Assembly: GCF_014873495.1 (NCBI RefSeq)
Contig: NZ_JADBGF010000001.1
Span: 8,866,001 to 8,930,000, forward strand
Length of the DNA: 64,000 nucleotides
From: Streptomyces stelliscabiei
GTDB taxonomy: Bacteria; Actinomycetota; Actinomycetes; Streptomycetales; Streptomycetaceae
Reading direction: 5' to 3'
Positions 42,485 to 50,938 of the stretch are shown one piece after another (positions within the stretch are counted from its first letter, which is position 1; each line of letters starts with the position of its first letter). Made by a program: the position numbers and the translations under genes. Below the pieces are notes generated by a model that was not told the DNA's origin, did no database searches, and saw only the letters and a program-made list of their open reading frames with translations.

Positions 42485-43945
42485 ATGGTGACCGACCGGT
42501 ACGGCAACCGTCTGCACGAGTGCACCGCCGAAGGGGCGGAGCACCTGGACCGGGCCGTGGAGGGGCTGTTGTTCTTCCGGCCGGAGTTCCCGGACGCCGT
42601 CGCGGACGCGGTGGCCGTGTGCCCGACCTCGCCGCTGGCCCAGGCGTTCGCCGCCTATCTCGGGGTACTGGGGACCGAACCCGGTGACGCCGCCCGGGCC
42701 GCCGGCCGGTTCGCGGACTTCCGAGCCGGACTGGACCGTTCCGCCCTGCCCGTACGGGAACGGATGCACATGGAGGCGGCACAGGCCTGGCTCGGGGGTG
42801 ATCTGTCGGCGGCCTCACGGATCCTGGAGGATCTGGTCGTCGTGTGCCCACGTGATCCGCTCGCCCTGGCGGTGGGCCATCAGCTCGACTTCTTCACCGG
42901 CGACGCCACCCGCCTGCGGGACCGGATCGGCGGGGCCCTGCCCGCGTGGGACGAGCACGACCCCCACCGCGGGCCGCTGATGGGCATGTACGCGTTCGGC
43001 CTGGAGGAGTCGGGCCACTACGGCCGTGCCCAGGAGATGGGCCGGGCCGCCGTCGAGCGCAACGCCCATGACATCTGGGCCGTTCACGCCGTCGCCCACG
43101 TCCACGAGATGCAGGGGCGGTTCGCCGAGGGGATCGGCTTCCTCGACGCCCGTGTCGACGACTGGGCGAGCGGCAGTCTGCTGACGGTGCACAGTTGGTG
43201 GCACTACGCCCTGTACGCGCTGGAGGCGGGCGACACGGCCACGGCCCTGCGGATCTACGACGCCGTGCTGCATCACGAGAACTCGACCGGGTTCGTCATG
43301 GAACTCCTGGACGCCGCCTCGCTGTTGTGGCGCATGTTCCTGGACGGCTCGGACCAGGAGGCCCGTTGGCAGGCGCTGGCCGACGCGTGGGCCGCGCGCG
43401 AGGACCCGCCGTTCTACGCCTTCAACGACGTGCACGCCGTCATGGCCTTCGTGGGAGCGGGACGGCTGGAGACGGCGGACGCGTTCGTGGCCGACCGGGT
43501 GCGCTGGCTGCGGGCGCCGCGCGACGACGGGCGCGTGCCCACCAACCACGTGATGACCGGCCGCATCGGTCTGCCCGTGTGCGAGGCGCTGGTGGCCTAC
43601 GCCCGTGAGGACTACGCGGCGGTGGTGGACCTGCTCTGGCCCGTCCGCCGCCTGCTGCACACCTTCGGCGGCAGTCACGCCCAGCGGGACGCGATCCAGC
43701 GGACCCTGTTGGAGGCGGCCCTTCGCGCCCGCCGGGACGACCTGGCGCGGCTGCTGCTCGGCGAACGCACGGGTCTGAGCCCCCACAGCCCCTACAACTG
43801 GCTCGGCCGGGCCCGGCTCGCCGACGCCCTCGGCGAAGCGGGCCGGGCCGCCCTCGCCCGCGACGCGGCGGCCGAGCTGGCGGCCCCCGCCGCACGGATG
43901 CTGAGCGGGGACCCGCACCACGCGTATCTCGGACGCACGCCCTGA
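42485..43945 (+). CDS. TTC38-like tetratricopeptide repeat protein
   Basis: This 486-aa helical protein resembles the tetratricopeptide repeat protein 38 family along its length: CPTSPLAQAFAAYLGVL, the MHMEAAQAWLGGDLSAA repeat, MGMYAFGLEESGHYGRAQEMGRAAVERNAHDIWAVHAVAHVHEMQGR and HSWWHYALYALEAGD segments. No signal peptide or membrane span is visible. The biochemical role of TTC38 proteins is not known; protein scaffolding is implied by the repeats. A CCGGAGATGA site precedes the ATG. Confidence 0.85.
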   Translation: MVTDRYGNRLHECTAEGAEHLDRAVEGLLFFRPEFPDAVADAVAVCPTSPLAQAFAAYLGVLGTEPGDAARAAGRFADFRAGLDRSALPVRERMHMEAAQAWLGGDLSAASRILEDLVVVCPRDPLALAVGHQLDFFTGDATRLRDRIGGALPAWDEHDPHRGPLMGMYAFGLEESGHYGRAQEMGRAAVERNAHDIWAVHAVAHVHEMQGRFAEGIGFLDARVDDWASGSLLTVHSWWHYALYALEAGDTATALRIYDAVLHHENSTGFVMELLDAASLLWRMFLDGSDQEARWQALADAWAAREDPPFYAFNDVHAVMAFVGAGRLETADAFVADRVRWLRAPRDDGRVPTNHVMTGRIGLPVCEALVAYAREDYAAVVDLLWPVRRLLHTFGGSHAQRDAIQRTLLEAALRARRDDLARLLLGERTGLSPHSPYNWLGRARLADALGEAGRAALARDAAAELAAPAARMLSGDPHHAYLGRTP

Positions 43946-43951
43946 ACGCGC

Positions 43952-44057
43952 GCCGTCGGCCAGGACGGCAGCCCAGGTGCCCCCTGCCGCCGGCCAGGAC
44001 CGACGGCCCAGGTGATCCGTAGGCCCGGCCGTCGGCTAGGACAGACAGCCCACGTGC
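43952..44057. repeat. Three imperfect ~30-bp repeats spanning the NUDIX gene 3' end
   Basis: Units starting at 43952, 43986 and 44028 share the pattern GCCGYCGGCYAGGAC...GCCCAGGTG. The third contains the last codons and stop of the NUDIX-family gene, read on the minus strand. The other two look like diverged duplicates of that end lying downstream of it. They fill the convergent gap to the TTC38-like gene. Confidence 0.65.
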
Positions 44058-44572
44058 GCCAGGGCCTGCTTCAGCAGCACTCCCTGGCCGCCGGGCATCT
44101 CGTTCTGCACGGACGCCGACGCCGCCTCCTGGGGGCTGAACCACACCAGGTCGAGGGCGTCCTGCCGGGGTCGGCAGTCGCCCGACACCGGGACGATGTA
44201 GGCGAGGGACACCGCGTGCTGACGCGGGTCGTGGAACGGGGTGATGCCCTGCGTCGGGAAGTACTCGGCGACGGTGAAGGGCTGCAGCGCGGACGGAACA
44301 CGCGGCAGCGCGACCGGTCCGAGATCCTTCTCCAGGTGCCGCAGGAGCGCGTCGCGCACCCGCTCGTGGTGCATCACGCGGCCGGAGACCAGATTGCGGC
44401 TGACCGTCCCGTCCGGGCCGATGCGCAGCAGCAGCCCGATACTGGTGACTTCGCCGCTGTCGTCGACGCGCACGGGCACGGCCTCGACGTACAGGATCGG
44501 CATCCGGGCGCGTGCCGATTCGAGCTCGTCGGACGGCAGCCAGCCCGGCGTGGTTTCGGTCATGTCAGACAT
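44036..44572 (-). CDS. NUDIX-family protein (DUF4916-like)
   Basis: This 178-aa protein resembles the actinobacterial NUDIX-like DUF4916 family, with WLPSDELESARARMPILYVEAVPVRVDDSGEVTSIGLLLRI and SLAYIVPVSGDCRPRQDALDLVWFSPQEA. A canonical Nudix box (GX5EX7REUXEEXGU) is not evident, so hydrolase activity is doubtful. ATG 44572 or ATG 44563 may be the start. Its stop lies in the last of three short repeats. Confidence 0.75.
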   Translation of the reverse strand: MSDMTETTPGWLPSDELESARARMPILYVEAVPVRVDDSGEVTSIGLLLRIGPDGTVSRNLVSGRVMHHERVRDALLRHLEKDLGPVALPRVPSALQPFTVAEYFPTQGITPFHDPRQHAVSLAYIVPVSGDCRPRQDALDLVWFSPQEAASASVQNEMPGGQGVLLKQALAHVGCLS

Positions 44573-44672
44573 TGGCCGATCATACTTTCAACGTCAGTCG
44601 GTGCGCGCGTCGCTCCGATCACACCTGTCACTGATGCCCGGGTCCCTCCCCTCGCATGCGCGGCGAGGCCGA

Positions 44673-45395
44673 TCAGTCGCGCGCGGCCCACAGTCCGCGC
44701 ACATGACCGAGATGGCGGGTCATCACCGTGTGCACGGCGGCCTCGTCGCGGTCGAGCAGAGCGTCGAGGAGTTCCAGGTGCTCCTGCGCGGAGGAGAGCA
44801 GCCGGCCGGATTCGGCGAGCGCGGTCAGACCGTAGAGGCGGGCTCGTTTGCGCAGGTCACCGACCACCTCGACGAGATGCGCGTTGCCCGCGAGGGCGAG
44901 CAGACCAAGGTGGAAGCGGGTGTCGGCCTCGACATACGCGATGAGGTCCCCGGCGGCCGCGGCGGCGACGATCTCCCGGGCGGCGGGCCGCAGCGCCTCC
45001 AGCGAGACCGGGTCGGCGGTCCGGGCCAGGCCGACCGTGGTCGGGATCTCGATGAGCGACCGTACGTGGGTGTACTCGTCGAGCTGTCTCTCCGTGACGG
45101 CGGTGACCCGGAACCCCTTGTTGGGCACGGTGTCGACCAGGCCCTCCTTGGCCAGATCCAGCATGGCCTCGCGCACCGGCGTCGCCGACACGCCGAAGCG
45201 GGCGGCGAGCGCGGGCGCGGAGTACACCTCGCCCGGCCGCAGCTCACCGGCGATCAGCGCGGCCCGCAGCGCGTCGGCGACCCGCTCGCGGTAGCTGCTC
45301 TTCTTGCCGCCGAGCACCGGCAGGGCCGGGGCCGGGGGAGTGGCGGCGGCCGCGGTGGACGGGGCGCCGGTGCGCTGCGAGGCCATGGGAGGCAT
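44673..45395 (-). CDS. GntR-family regulator (FCD/FadR type) of the hydroxyproline cluster
   Basis: This 240-aa protein has an N-terminal winged helix (YRERVADALRAALIAGELRPGEVYSAPALAARFGVSATPVREAMLDLAKEGLV) and a C-terminal FCD ligand domain (VEADTRFHLGLLALAGNAHLVEVV...HLELLDALLDRDEAAVHTVMTRHLGHV). ATG 45395 follows AGGAGAG; the longer open frame is not supported. It lies 34 bases after the epimerase gene and ends the downstream transcription unit. It is the likely ligand-responsive repressor, acting at the shared motif at 47375 and 50322. Confidence 0.9.
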   Translation of the reverse strand: MPPMASQRTGAPSTAAAATPPAPALPVLGGKKSSYRERVADALRAALIAGELRPGEVYSAPALAARFGVSATPVREAMLDLAKEGLVDTVPNKGFRVTAVTERQLDEYTHVRSLIEIPTTVGLARTADPVSLEALRPAAREIVAAAAAGDLIAYVEADTRFHLGLLALAGNAHLVEVVGDLRKRARLYGLTALAESGRLLSSAQEHLELLDALLDRDEAAVHTVMTRHLGHVRGLWAARD

Positions 45396-45429
45396 GCGGT
45401 CTCTCCTGGAGTCCTGAAGTCCCGGAATC

Positions 45430-46431
45430 CTAGAGGACGAATCCGGACGGGAACGGGTCGGAAGGGTCGAGCAGATACTGGGCCGTGCCCGTGATCCAGG
45501 CACGGCCGGTGAAGCTGGGCAGCACGGCCGGTACGCCGGCCACCTCGGTCTCGCCGAGCAGCCGCCCCGTGAACCGGGTGCCGATGAAGGACTCGTTCAC
45601 GAACTCGGTGTGCAGGGGGAGTTCGCCGCGCGCGTGCAGCTGTGCCATACGTGCGCTGGTGCCCGTGCCGCAGGGGGAGCGGTCGAACCAGCCGGGGTGG
45701 ATGGCCATCGCGTGGCGCGAGTGCCGGGCCGTGGCGCCGGGAGCGTAGAGGTGGACGTGGTGCAGGCCGCGGATCGAGGGGTCCTCCGGGTGGACGGGCT
45801 CCCCCTCGGCGTTGACGGCGTCCATCAGGGCGAGCCCGGCGCGCAGGATGTCGTCCTTGCGGTCGCGGTCGAAGGGCAGGCCGAACTGCTCCAGCGACAG
45901 GACGGCGTAGAAGTTGCCGCCGTACGCGAGGTCGTAGGTCACCGTGCGTCCGTCGGCGAGCGTGATCTCGCGGTCGAGACCGGCGGAGAACGACGGTACG
46001 TTCCGCAGGGTGACGGCCTTCGCCGCGCCGTCCTCCACCGCCACCTCGGCCACGACGAGGCCCGCCGGAGTGTCCAGCCGGATGGTGGTGACCGGCTCGA
46101 CGACCTCGACCATGCCGGTCTCGACGAGCACGGTCGCGACGCCGATCGTGCCGTGGCCACACATGGGCAGATAGCCGGAGACCTCGATGTAGACGACGCC
46201 GTAGTCGCAGTCGGGGCGGGACGGCGGCTGCAGGATCGCGCCGCTCATCGCCGCGTGGCCGCGCGGCTCGTTCATCAGCAACTGCTTGACGTCGTCGCGG
46301 TGTTCGCGGAACCACAGCCGTCGTTCGTTCATGGTCGCGCCGGGGATCGTGCCGATCCCGCCGGTGATCACCCGGGTGGGCATGCCCTCGGTGTGCGAGT
46401 CGACGGCGTGCAGGACGAGTTTGCTGCGCAT
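45430..46431 (-). CDS. 4-Hydroxyproline 2-epimerase / proline racemase family
   Basis: This 333-aa enzyme has both catalytic cysteines of the racemase/epimerase class: Cys91 in PMCGHGTIG and Cys254 in RSPCGTGTSA (Thr at either place would mean a dehydratase). It also has VDSHTEGMPTRV near the N-terminus. With a HypD-like deaminase and a three-part dehydrogenase beside it, conversion of trans-4-hydroxy-L-proline to cis-4-hydroxy-D-proline is the best call; proline racemase activity cannot be excluded from sequence. Confidence 0.9.
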   Translation of the reverse strand: MRSKLVLHAVDSHTEGMPTRVITGGIGTIPGATMNERRLWFREHRDDVKQLLMNEPRGHAAMSGAILQPPSRPDCDYGVVYIEVSGYLPMCGHGTIGVATVLVETGMVEVVEPVTTIRLDTPAGLVVAEVAVEDGAAKAVTLRNVPSFSAGLDREITLADGRTVTYDLAYGGNFYAVLSLEQFGLPFDRDRKDDILRAGLALMDAVNAEGEPVHPEDPSIRGLHHVHLYAPGATARHSRHAMAIHPGWFDRSPCGTGTSARMAQLHARGELPLHTEFVNESFIGTRFTGRLLGETEVAGVPAVLPSFTGRAWITGTAQYLLDPSDPFPSGFVL

Positions 46432-46456
46432 GACCGGGCCCTTCCTTCCGCTGTGG

Positions 46457-47353
46457 TTACGCCAGACCCGCCGCGACGGCCTTCTCGGTGGCCGCCCGGA
46501 TCACGGCCTCCTGCTCCGGCAGCAGTTCCACCCGGGGCGGACGGCAGCGTCCGCCGGGCCGGCCCACGATGTCCATCGACAACTTGATGGCCTGCACGAA
46601 CTCGACCTTCGAGTCCCAGCGCAGCAGCGGGTGCAACTGCTCGTACAGCCGCTTGGCCGTCGCGAGGTCGCCGTCCACCGCCGCGTGGTACAGCTCGACC
46701 GTGGCGGCGGGCAGCGCGTTCGGGTATCCGGCGACCCAGCCCTTGGCGCCCGCCAGCGCCAGCTCCAGCAGCACGTCGTCCGCGCCGATCAACAGGTCGA
46801 GTTCCGGGGCGAGTTCGGCGAGCTGGTACGCCCGGCGGACATCGCCGGAGAACTCCTTGACGGCCCGGATGTACCCCTCGCCGTGCAGCTTGGCGAGCAG
46901 TTCGGGGACGAGGTCGACCTTGGTGTCGATCGGGTTGTTGTACGCCACGACCGGCAGGCCCGCCTGCGCGACCTCCGCGTAGTGCGCGAGCACCGACCGC
47001 TCGTCGGCGCGGTACGCGTTCGGCGGCAGCAGCATCACCGACGCGCAGCCCGCGTCCCGCGCCTGCTCGGCCCAGCGCCGCGACTCGGCGGAGCCGTACG
47101 CGGCCACCCCCGGCATCACCCGTGCGCCGCCGATCGCGGCGACGGCCGTCTCGACGACCTTGATCCGCTCCTCGGGCGTCAGCACCTGGTACTCGCCGAG
47201 CGAACCGTTCGGCACGACGCCGTCACAGCCGTTCTCGACCAGCCAGGCGCAGTGCTCGGCGTACGCGTCGAGGTCGACGGAGAGATCGTCGCGCAGGGGG
47301 AGTGCGGTGGCGACGAGGACGCCACGCCAGGGACGGTTCTCGGGGGTGGTCAT
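46457..47353 (-). CDS. DapA-family lyase/deaminase, probable 1-pyrroline-4-hydroxy-2-carboxylate deaminase (HypD)
   Basis: This 298-aa TIM-barrel enzyme of the dihydrodipicolinate synthase superfamily has the Schiff-base Lys166 (RAVKEFSGD) and the catalytic-triad Tyr138 (VVAYNNP). In hydroxyproline clusters this family member turns 1-pyrroline-4-hydroxy-2-carboxylate into 2-oxoglutarate semialdehyde and ammonia. ATG 47353 has GAGAGGG seven bases upstream. It heads the second transcription unit, with a TAATAT -10 inside the operator motif. Confidence 0.85.
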   Translation of the reverse strand: MTTPENRPWRGVLVATALPLRDDLSVDLDAYAEHCAWLVENGCDGVVPNGSLGEYQVLTPEERIKVVETAVAAIGGARVMPGVAAYGSAESRRWAEQARDAGCASVMLLPPNAYRADERSVLAHYAEVAQAGLPVVAYNNPIDTKVDLVPELLAKLHGEGYIRAVKEFSGDVRRAYQLAELAPELDLLIGADDVLLELALAGAKGWVAGYPNALPAATVELYHAAVDGDLATAKRLYEQLHPLLRWDSKVEFVQAIKLSMDIVGRPGGRCRPPRVELLPEQEAVIRAATEKAVAAGLA

Positions 47354-47374
47354 ACGGTTTCCCTCTCAGTGGGG

Positions 47375-47389
47375 TGTGACATATTACTG
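47375..47389 (+). promoter_or_regulatory. Operator-like motif 1 of the hydroxyproline cluster
   Basis: TGTGACATATTACTG lies 22 bases upstream of the HypD-like gene. On the minus strand it contains TAATAT, a good -10 element. It matches 14 of 15 bases with the motif at 50322-50336 before the first gene of the cluster, and is imperfectly symmetric. A GntR-type repressor site is the natural reading. Confidence 0.65.
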
Positions 47390-47424
47390 AGTCCTGCGAG
47401 CGTCATGCCGGTGGCGAGAGAGTG

Positions 47425-48867
47425 TCAGGGGCTGCCGTCCTCCTCCCCGGGCTCGGGCGGCCGCCCCGCCCGTGCCAGCACGCCCAGCGGCACCGGCCGG
47501 GCGAACGGCCGCCGGGCCACGGTCTGCGCGCAGCCGGCGATCCCCGCGACCGCCGGCCCGCACATCCGGCCCTGGCACCAGCCCATCCCGGCACGGGTCA
47601 GCAGCTTGACCGTCCGCACGTCCCCGGCGCCCAGCTCCCCGACGGCCTCGCGGACGGCCCCGGCGGTGACCTCCTCGCACCGGCACACGACCGTGGCGTC
47701 GGTGACCTGCTCGGTCCAGCGCGCCGGCGGCACGTACACGGTGTCGAGCACACCGAAGAACTCCCGCAGCGCCGCACGGGACTTGGCGGCCCGGGCCCAC
47801 TCACCCGGGTCCGGGACCCGGCCCAGCAGGCGGGCGGCGGCCGACCGTCCGGCGATGTGGCCCTCGGCGAGCGAGAGGGCCGCGCCACCGATGCCGGTGG
47901 TCTCGCCCGCCGCCCAGACGCCCGGTACGTCGGTGCGTTGCTCGTCGTCGGCCCATACACGCGTTCCGGTGGGCTCGACGCGGCAGCCGAGGGTCTCGGC
48001 GAGGTCGGTGTGCGGGAGCATGCCGTGCCCGACGGCGAGGGTGTCGCAGGGGATGCGCCGCCCGGTGCCCGGCCGGACGTGCCCCTCGGCGTCGAGCGCG
48101 GCGACGGTCACGGCCTCCAGCCGGTCCTCGCCGTGCGCCTCGACGACCGTGTGCCGTACGAGGGTCCGCACCCGGCGGCGCAGCAGCTCCACCGCGTACC
48201 CGGCCCCTTCGGCGAGCTTGTCCGCCCGGCCCACCAGCGCTCCCGTACGCCGTGCCAGGGCCTTCGGATCCGCCGACTCCACCAGCGCGGCCACCGTGAC
48301 ACCCGCCGCCGCGAGCCCGGTCGCCACCGGCAGCAGCAGCGGCCCGGTCCCGGCGACGACCGCCGTACGGCCGGGCACCACGAGGGAGCCCTTCAGCATG
48401 GCCTGCGCGCCGCCGGCCGTGACCACGCCGGGCAGGGTCCAGCCGGGGAAGGGCAGCACCTTCTCGTAGCCGCCGGTCGCGAGGAGGACGGCGTCCGCGC
48501 GCACCTCGACGGGCAGCTCCTGGGCGGGGCCGAGCAGGGCGTGGACGGTGAAGCGCCGGGGGCCCTCGGGGTGCCGTTCCACGCACCACACGTGATGGTC
48601 CGGGAGATGGGTGACGTGTCCGGCGGCGACCTGCCGGGCGAGGCCGTCGCGCAGCCGCCGCCAGGTGCGCCACTGGTGGTGGAGGGCCTGCGGCCGCCGC
48701 GCGCCGAGTCCGGCCGCGGGCTGCCGGTGGTACTGGCCGCCGGGCGCCTCGGCGGCGTCGACCAGCGTGACCCGTACGCCCCCTCCGGCCGCCGCCAGGG
48801 CCGCGGCGAGGCCCGCCGGGCCGGCACCGACGATCACCAGGTGGGGCCGTGGGGGTTCAGTGGTCAT
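47425..48867 (-). CDS. FAD/NAD(P)-dependent oxidoreductase with BFD-like [2Fe-2S] domain (D-hydroxyproline dehydrogenase subunit)
   Basis: This 480-aa protein starts PHLVIVGAGPAGLAAALAAAGGGVRVTLVD and has a second dinucleotide motif (TAVVAGTGPLLLPVATGLAAAG). A C-terminal BFD-like iron-sulfur domain has Cys ligands in VVCRCEEVT and GWCQGRMCGP. ATG 48867 overlaps the small ferredoxin-like gene by 11 bases. It corresponds to the FAD-plus-Fe-S subunit of multi-subunit D-amino-acid/hydroxyproline dehydrogenases. Confidence 0.88.
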   Translation of the reverse strand: MTTEPPRPHLVIVGAGPAGLAAALAAAGGGVRVTLVDAAEAPGGQYHRQPAAGLGARRPQALHHQWRTWRRLRDGLARQVAAGHVTHLPDHHVWCVERHPEGPRRFTVHALLGPAQELPVEVRADAVLLATGGYEKVLPFPGWTLPGVVTAGGAQAMLKGSLVVPGRTAVVAGTGPLLLPVATGLAAAGVTVAALVESADPKALARRTGALVGRADKLAEGAGYAVELLRRRVRTLVRHTVVEAHGEDRLEAVTVAALDAEGHVRPGTGRRIPCDTLAVGHGMLPHTDLAETLGCRVEPTGTRVWADDEQRTDVPGVWAAGETTGIGGAALSLAEGHIAGRSAAARLLGRVPDPGEWARAAKSRAALREFFGVLDTVYVPPARWTEQVTDATVVCRCEEVTAGAVREAVGELGAGDVRTVKLLTRAGMGWCQGRMCGPAVAGIAGCAQTVARRPFARPVPLGVLARAGRPPEPGEEDGSP

Positions 48868-49156
48868 GGCCCGTCCCTTCCTGGGTGCTGATGGCGTCGC
48901 CCGGCCGGGCCGGGACCAGGCAGGCCCGCTGGTTGGGGCGGTCGTTGACGGTGACCAGGCAGTCGAAGCACACGCCGATGCCGCAGAAGATGCCCCGTGG
49001 CCGGCCCGCGCCCCGGGTGGTGCGCCAGGACGTGACCCCGGCGGCCCAGAGCGCGGCCCCGACGGTCTGGCCGGGCAGGGCCTCGATGTCACGGCCGTCG
49101 AGCGTGACGGTGAAGGCGGGCCCCGGTACGGCCCGCGCCAGTTCCAGCGGGTTCAT
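48857..49156 (-). CDS. Small (2Fe-2S) ferredoxin-fold subunit of the dehydrogenase
   Basis: This 99-aa protein has plant-type [2Fe-2S] ligands C58, C63, C66 and C79 (CGIGVCFDC...C). Proteins of this size between two FAD subunits form the gamma part of the heterotrimeric D-hydroxyproline dehydrogenase and of related HcnA-type complexes. It overlaps its upstream partner by ATGA and its downstream partner by 11 bases, so all three subunits are made together. Confidence 0.9.
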   Translation of the reverse strand: MNPLELARAVPGPAFTVTLDGRDIEALPGQTVGAALWAAGVTSWRTTRGAGRPRGIFCGIGVCFDCLVTVNDRPNQRACLVPARPGDAISTQEGTGHDH

Positions 49157-50319
49157 GCCGCCTCCCCCTCGTGCGTCGCGAACCGGTCCGGGCGGAACGG
49201 CGTGAGGTCCAGCTCGGGCGGCCGGCCGCCGAGCACCTGCGCGATGAGCCGCCCGGTACCGGTGGCCAGCCCGATCCCGGCGCCCTCGTGCCCGCAGGCG
49301 TGGAAGAGGCCCGGGGCGCGGGGGTCGGGCCCGATCGCGGGCAGATGGTCCGGCATGTACGGCCGGAAGCCGGCGTAGGACCGCATCGCGCGTACGCCGT
49401 CCAGGAACGGGAACAGCCGGGTCGCGCCCGCCGCCAGCGCGGCGACGACGGGCAGCGAGAACGTCCGGTCGAAGCCGACCCGTTCGCGGCTCGCGCCGAT
49501 CAGCACGGGCCCGGCGGCCGTGCCCTCGACCACCGGGGAGGTCTGCAGCGCCGCCGAGTCGCTGGCCACGTCGGCCACGTAGTCGGCCGCGTACACCTTG
49601 TGCCGCACCATCGGCGGCAGCGGTTCGGTGACGAGGACGAAGCCGCGCCGGGGGAGGACGGGGAGGGTGACTCCGGCGAGCGCGGCCAGTTCGCCGCCCC
49701 AGGTCCCGGCGGCGTTCACGACCGCCGGAGCGTGGAGATCACCCCGGTCGGTCCGTACGCCCCGTACGGCACCGTCCGGCGAGCGCAGCACCTCGGTCAC
49801 GGTCCGGCCGGTGAACAGCCGGGCGCCGGATGCCCGTACGAGGTGGGCGGCGGCCAGGGTGGGCATGACCTGGGCGTCCTGCGGGTAGTGCACGCCACCC
49901 GCGAGACCGGGCGCCAGGTGCGGTTCCAGATCAGGGAGTCGGTGGGCGGGGACGGTCAGCGCCTCGACCCCGGCGGCGCGTTGCCCGGCCGCGAACCGCT
50001 CCAGCGCGGTGAGCCCTTCCGGGGCGGAGGCGACGACGAGGCCGCCCTTCGCCTCGTACTCGAACGCCGGCCCCAGGCCCGGCTCGGCGGCCAGCTCCGC
50101 CCACAGCCGGCTGGACAGCAGGGCGAGTTCCAGCTCGGGGCCGGGCTCCTTGTCCGAGACGAGGATGTTGCCCTCGCCGGCGCCGGTCGTGCCGCCGGCC
50201 ACCGGGCCACGGTCCACCACGACGACGCTCAGGCCCGCCCGGGCCGCGTACAGGGCGCAGGCCGCGCCCACCATTCCCGCTCCGACAACCACGACGTCGC
50301 AGGTCAGTCGCTCGGTCAC
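49153..50319 (-). CDS. DadA-like FAD-dependent oxidoreductase (catalytic subunit of D-hydroxyproline dehydrogenase)
   Basis: This 388-aa DAO-fold protein has an N-terminal FAD motif (CDVVVVGAGMVGAACALYAARAGLSVVVVDRG) and a C-terminal GHEGAGIGLATGTGRLIAQVLGG. It would oxidise cis-4-hydroxy-D-proline to 1-pyrroline-4-hydroxy-2-carboxylate, passing electrons to the Fe-S subunits. The GTG at 50319 has no ribosome site; a CATAGT element at -12 to -7 of the GTG suggests a leaderless mRNA overlapping the operator motif. Confidence 0.87.
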   Translation of the reverse strand: MTERLTCDVVVVGAGMVGAACALYAARAGLSVVVVDRGPVAGGTTGAGEGNILVSDKEPGPELELALLSSRLWAELAAEPGLGPAFEYEAKGGLVVASAPEGLTALERFAAGQRAAGVEALTVPAHRLPDLEPHLAPGLAGGVHYPQDAQVMPTLAAAHLVRASGARLFTGRTVTEVLRSPDGAVRGVRTDRGDLHAPAVVNAAGTWGGELAALAGVTLPVLPRRGFVLVTEPLPPMVRHKVYAADYVADVASDSAALQTSPVVEGTAAGPVLIGASRERVGFDRTFSLPVVAALAAGATRLFPFLDGVRAMRSYAGFRPYMPDHLPAIGPDPRAPGLFHACGHEGAGIGLATGTGRLIAQVLGGRPPELDLTPFRPDRFATHEGEAA

Positions 50320-50321
50320 GC

Positions 50322-50336
50322 CAGTACTATGTCACA
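50322..50336 (-). promoter_or_regulatory. Operator-like motif 2 of the hydroxyproline cluster
   Basis: On the minus strand the sequence is TGTGACATAGTACTG, one base different from the site at 47375-47389. It ends 2 bases before the GTG of the DadA-like gene and includes the CATAGT that fits a -10 element for a leaderless start. A repressor bound here would cover the start of transcription. Confidence 0.65.
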
Positions 50337-50421
50337 TGGCTCTATGGCGCGGAAGCCTGTGTCGCCGCGTGCCCGAACCGTGGTCGTCAGCCGTCCATGA
50401 TCGCCAGCCGCCCGTGGGCGG

Positions 50422-50709
50422 TCAGAGCCCCAGCCCCTGCACCATCTCGTCCACGACGATCCGACAGCGGGACAAGGGGCGCGGGTCGGCCCGTGAGGGG
50501 AGAGGCTCGTCGTCGGCCGTGCGGGCCGTACCGGCTGCGCGGTCCGTGCGGTCCGTCGACGCGGCCACCGGGATCTCCTTCAGCCACCGCTCGACGACCC
50601 GCACCGGCAGGCCGTTGCGGCGAGCGGCGTCGCGCACCGTGAGTCTGCCGGAGAGGATGGCCGCGAGGATGCGGATCCGCTCGGTCGGGGGAAGCTCCGA
50701 GTCGCTCAA
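50422..50709 (-). CDS. Small helix-turn-helix protein, function unknown
   Basis: This 95-aa protein begins at TTG (AAAGGA eight bases upstream) and has a clear N-terminal helix-turn-helix (PTERIRILAAILSGRLTVRDAARRNGLPVRVVERWLKEI). The fold recalls the first part of transposase or Trp-repressor-like HTH proteins, but no other transposase part or inverted repeat is present. The C-terminal half is polar and low in complexity. It stands alone between the hydroxyproline cluster and the GH15 gene. I do not recognise the family. Confidence 0.55.
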   Translation of the reverse strand: MSDSELPPTERIRILAAILSGRLTVRDAARRNGLPVRVVERWLKEIPVAASTDRTDRAAGTARTADDEPLPSRADPRPLSRCRIVVDEMVQGLGL

Positions 50710-50885
50710 GAGCCGGTCCTTTCCGTGAGCCGTTCATCGAGTCGTCGTCCCGTTCGCGGATGACCGTGCGCCGTGAGCAGCTTCGGACCGCACCCGAGAG
50801 CGGTCCCTGCCGTGGCATGGCCGTCGGCCGTCCGGAAGATGAAGAACCGCGCACCGCGTATGAGGAACCGCGTACCGCCCCTCTT

Positions 50886-50938
50886 GGACACCACACCCGG
50901 ACACCACACCCGGACACCACGCCCCGACGCCACAACCC
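50886..50938 (+). repeat. 13-bp tandem repeat in the GH15 upstream gap
   Basis: GGACACCACACCC occurs twice, then once with one change (GGACACCACGCCC), followed by a degenerate fourth unit. It is in the 348-base non-coding gap 50710-51057, which otherwise shows only a partial duplication (GAACCGCGYACCGC near 50843 and 50864) and no gene. Confidence 0.7.

Noticed and set aside
50886..50938. Tandem 13-bp repeat as an iteron-type origin
   Set aside because: No replication initiator gene nearby, and a simple slippage product in GC-rich non-coding DNA explains it.
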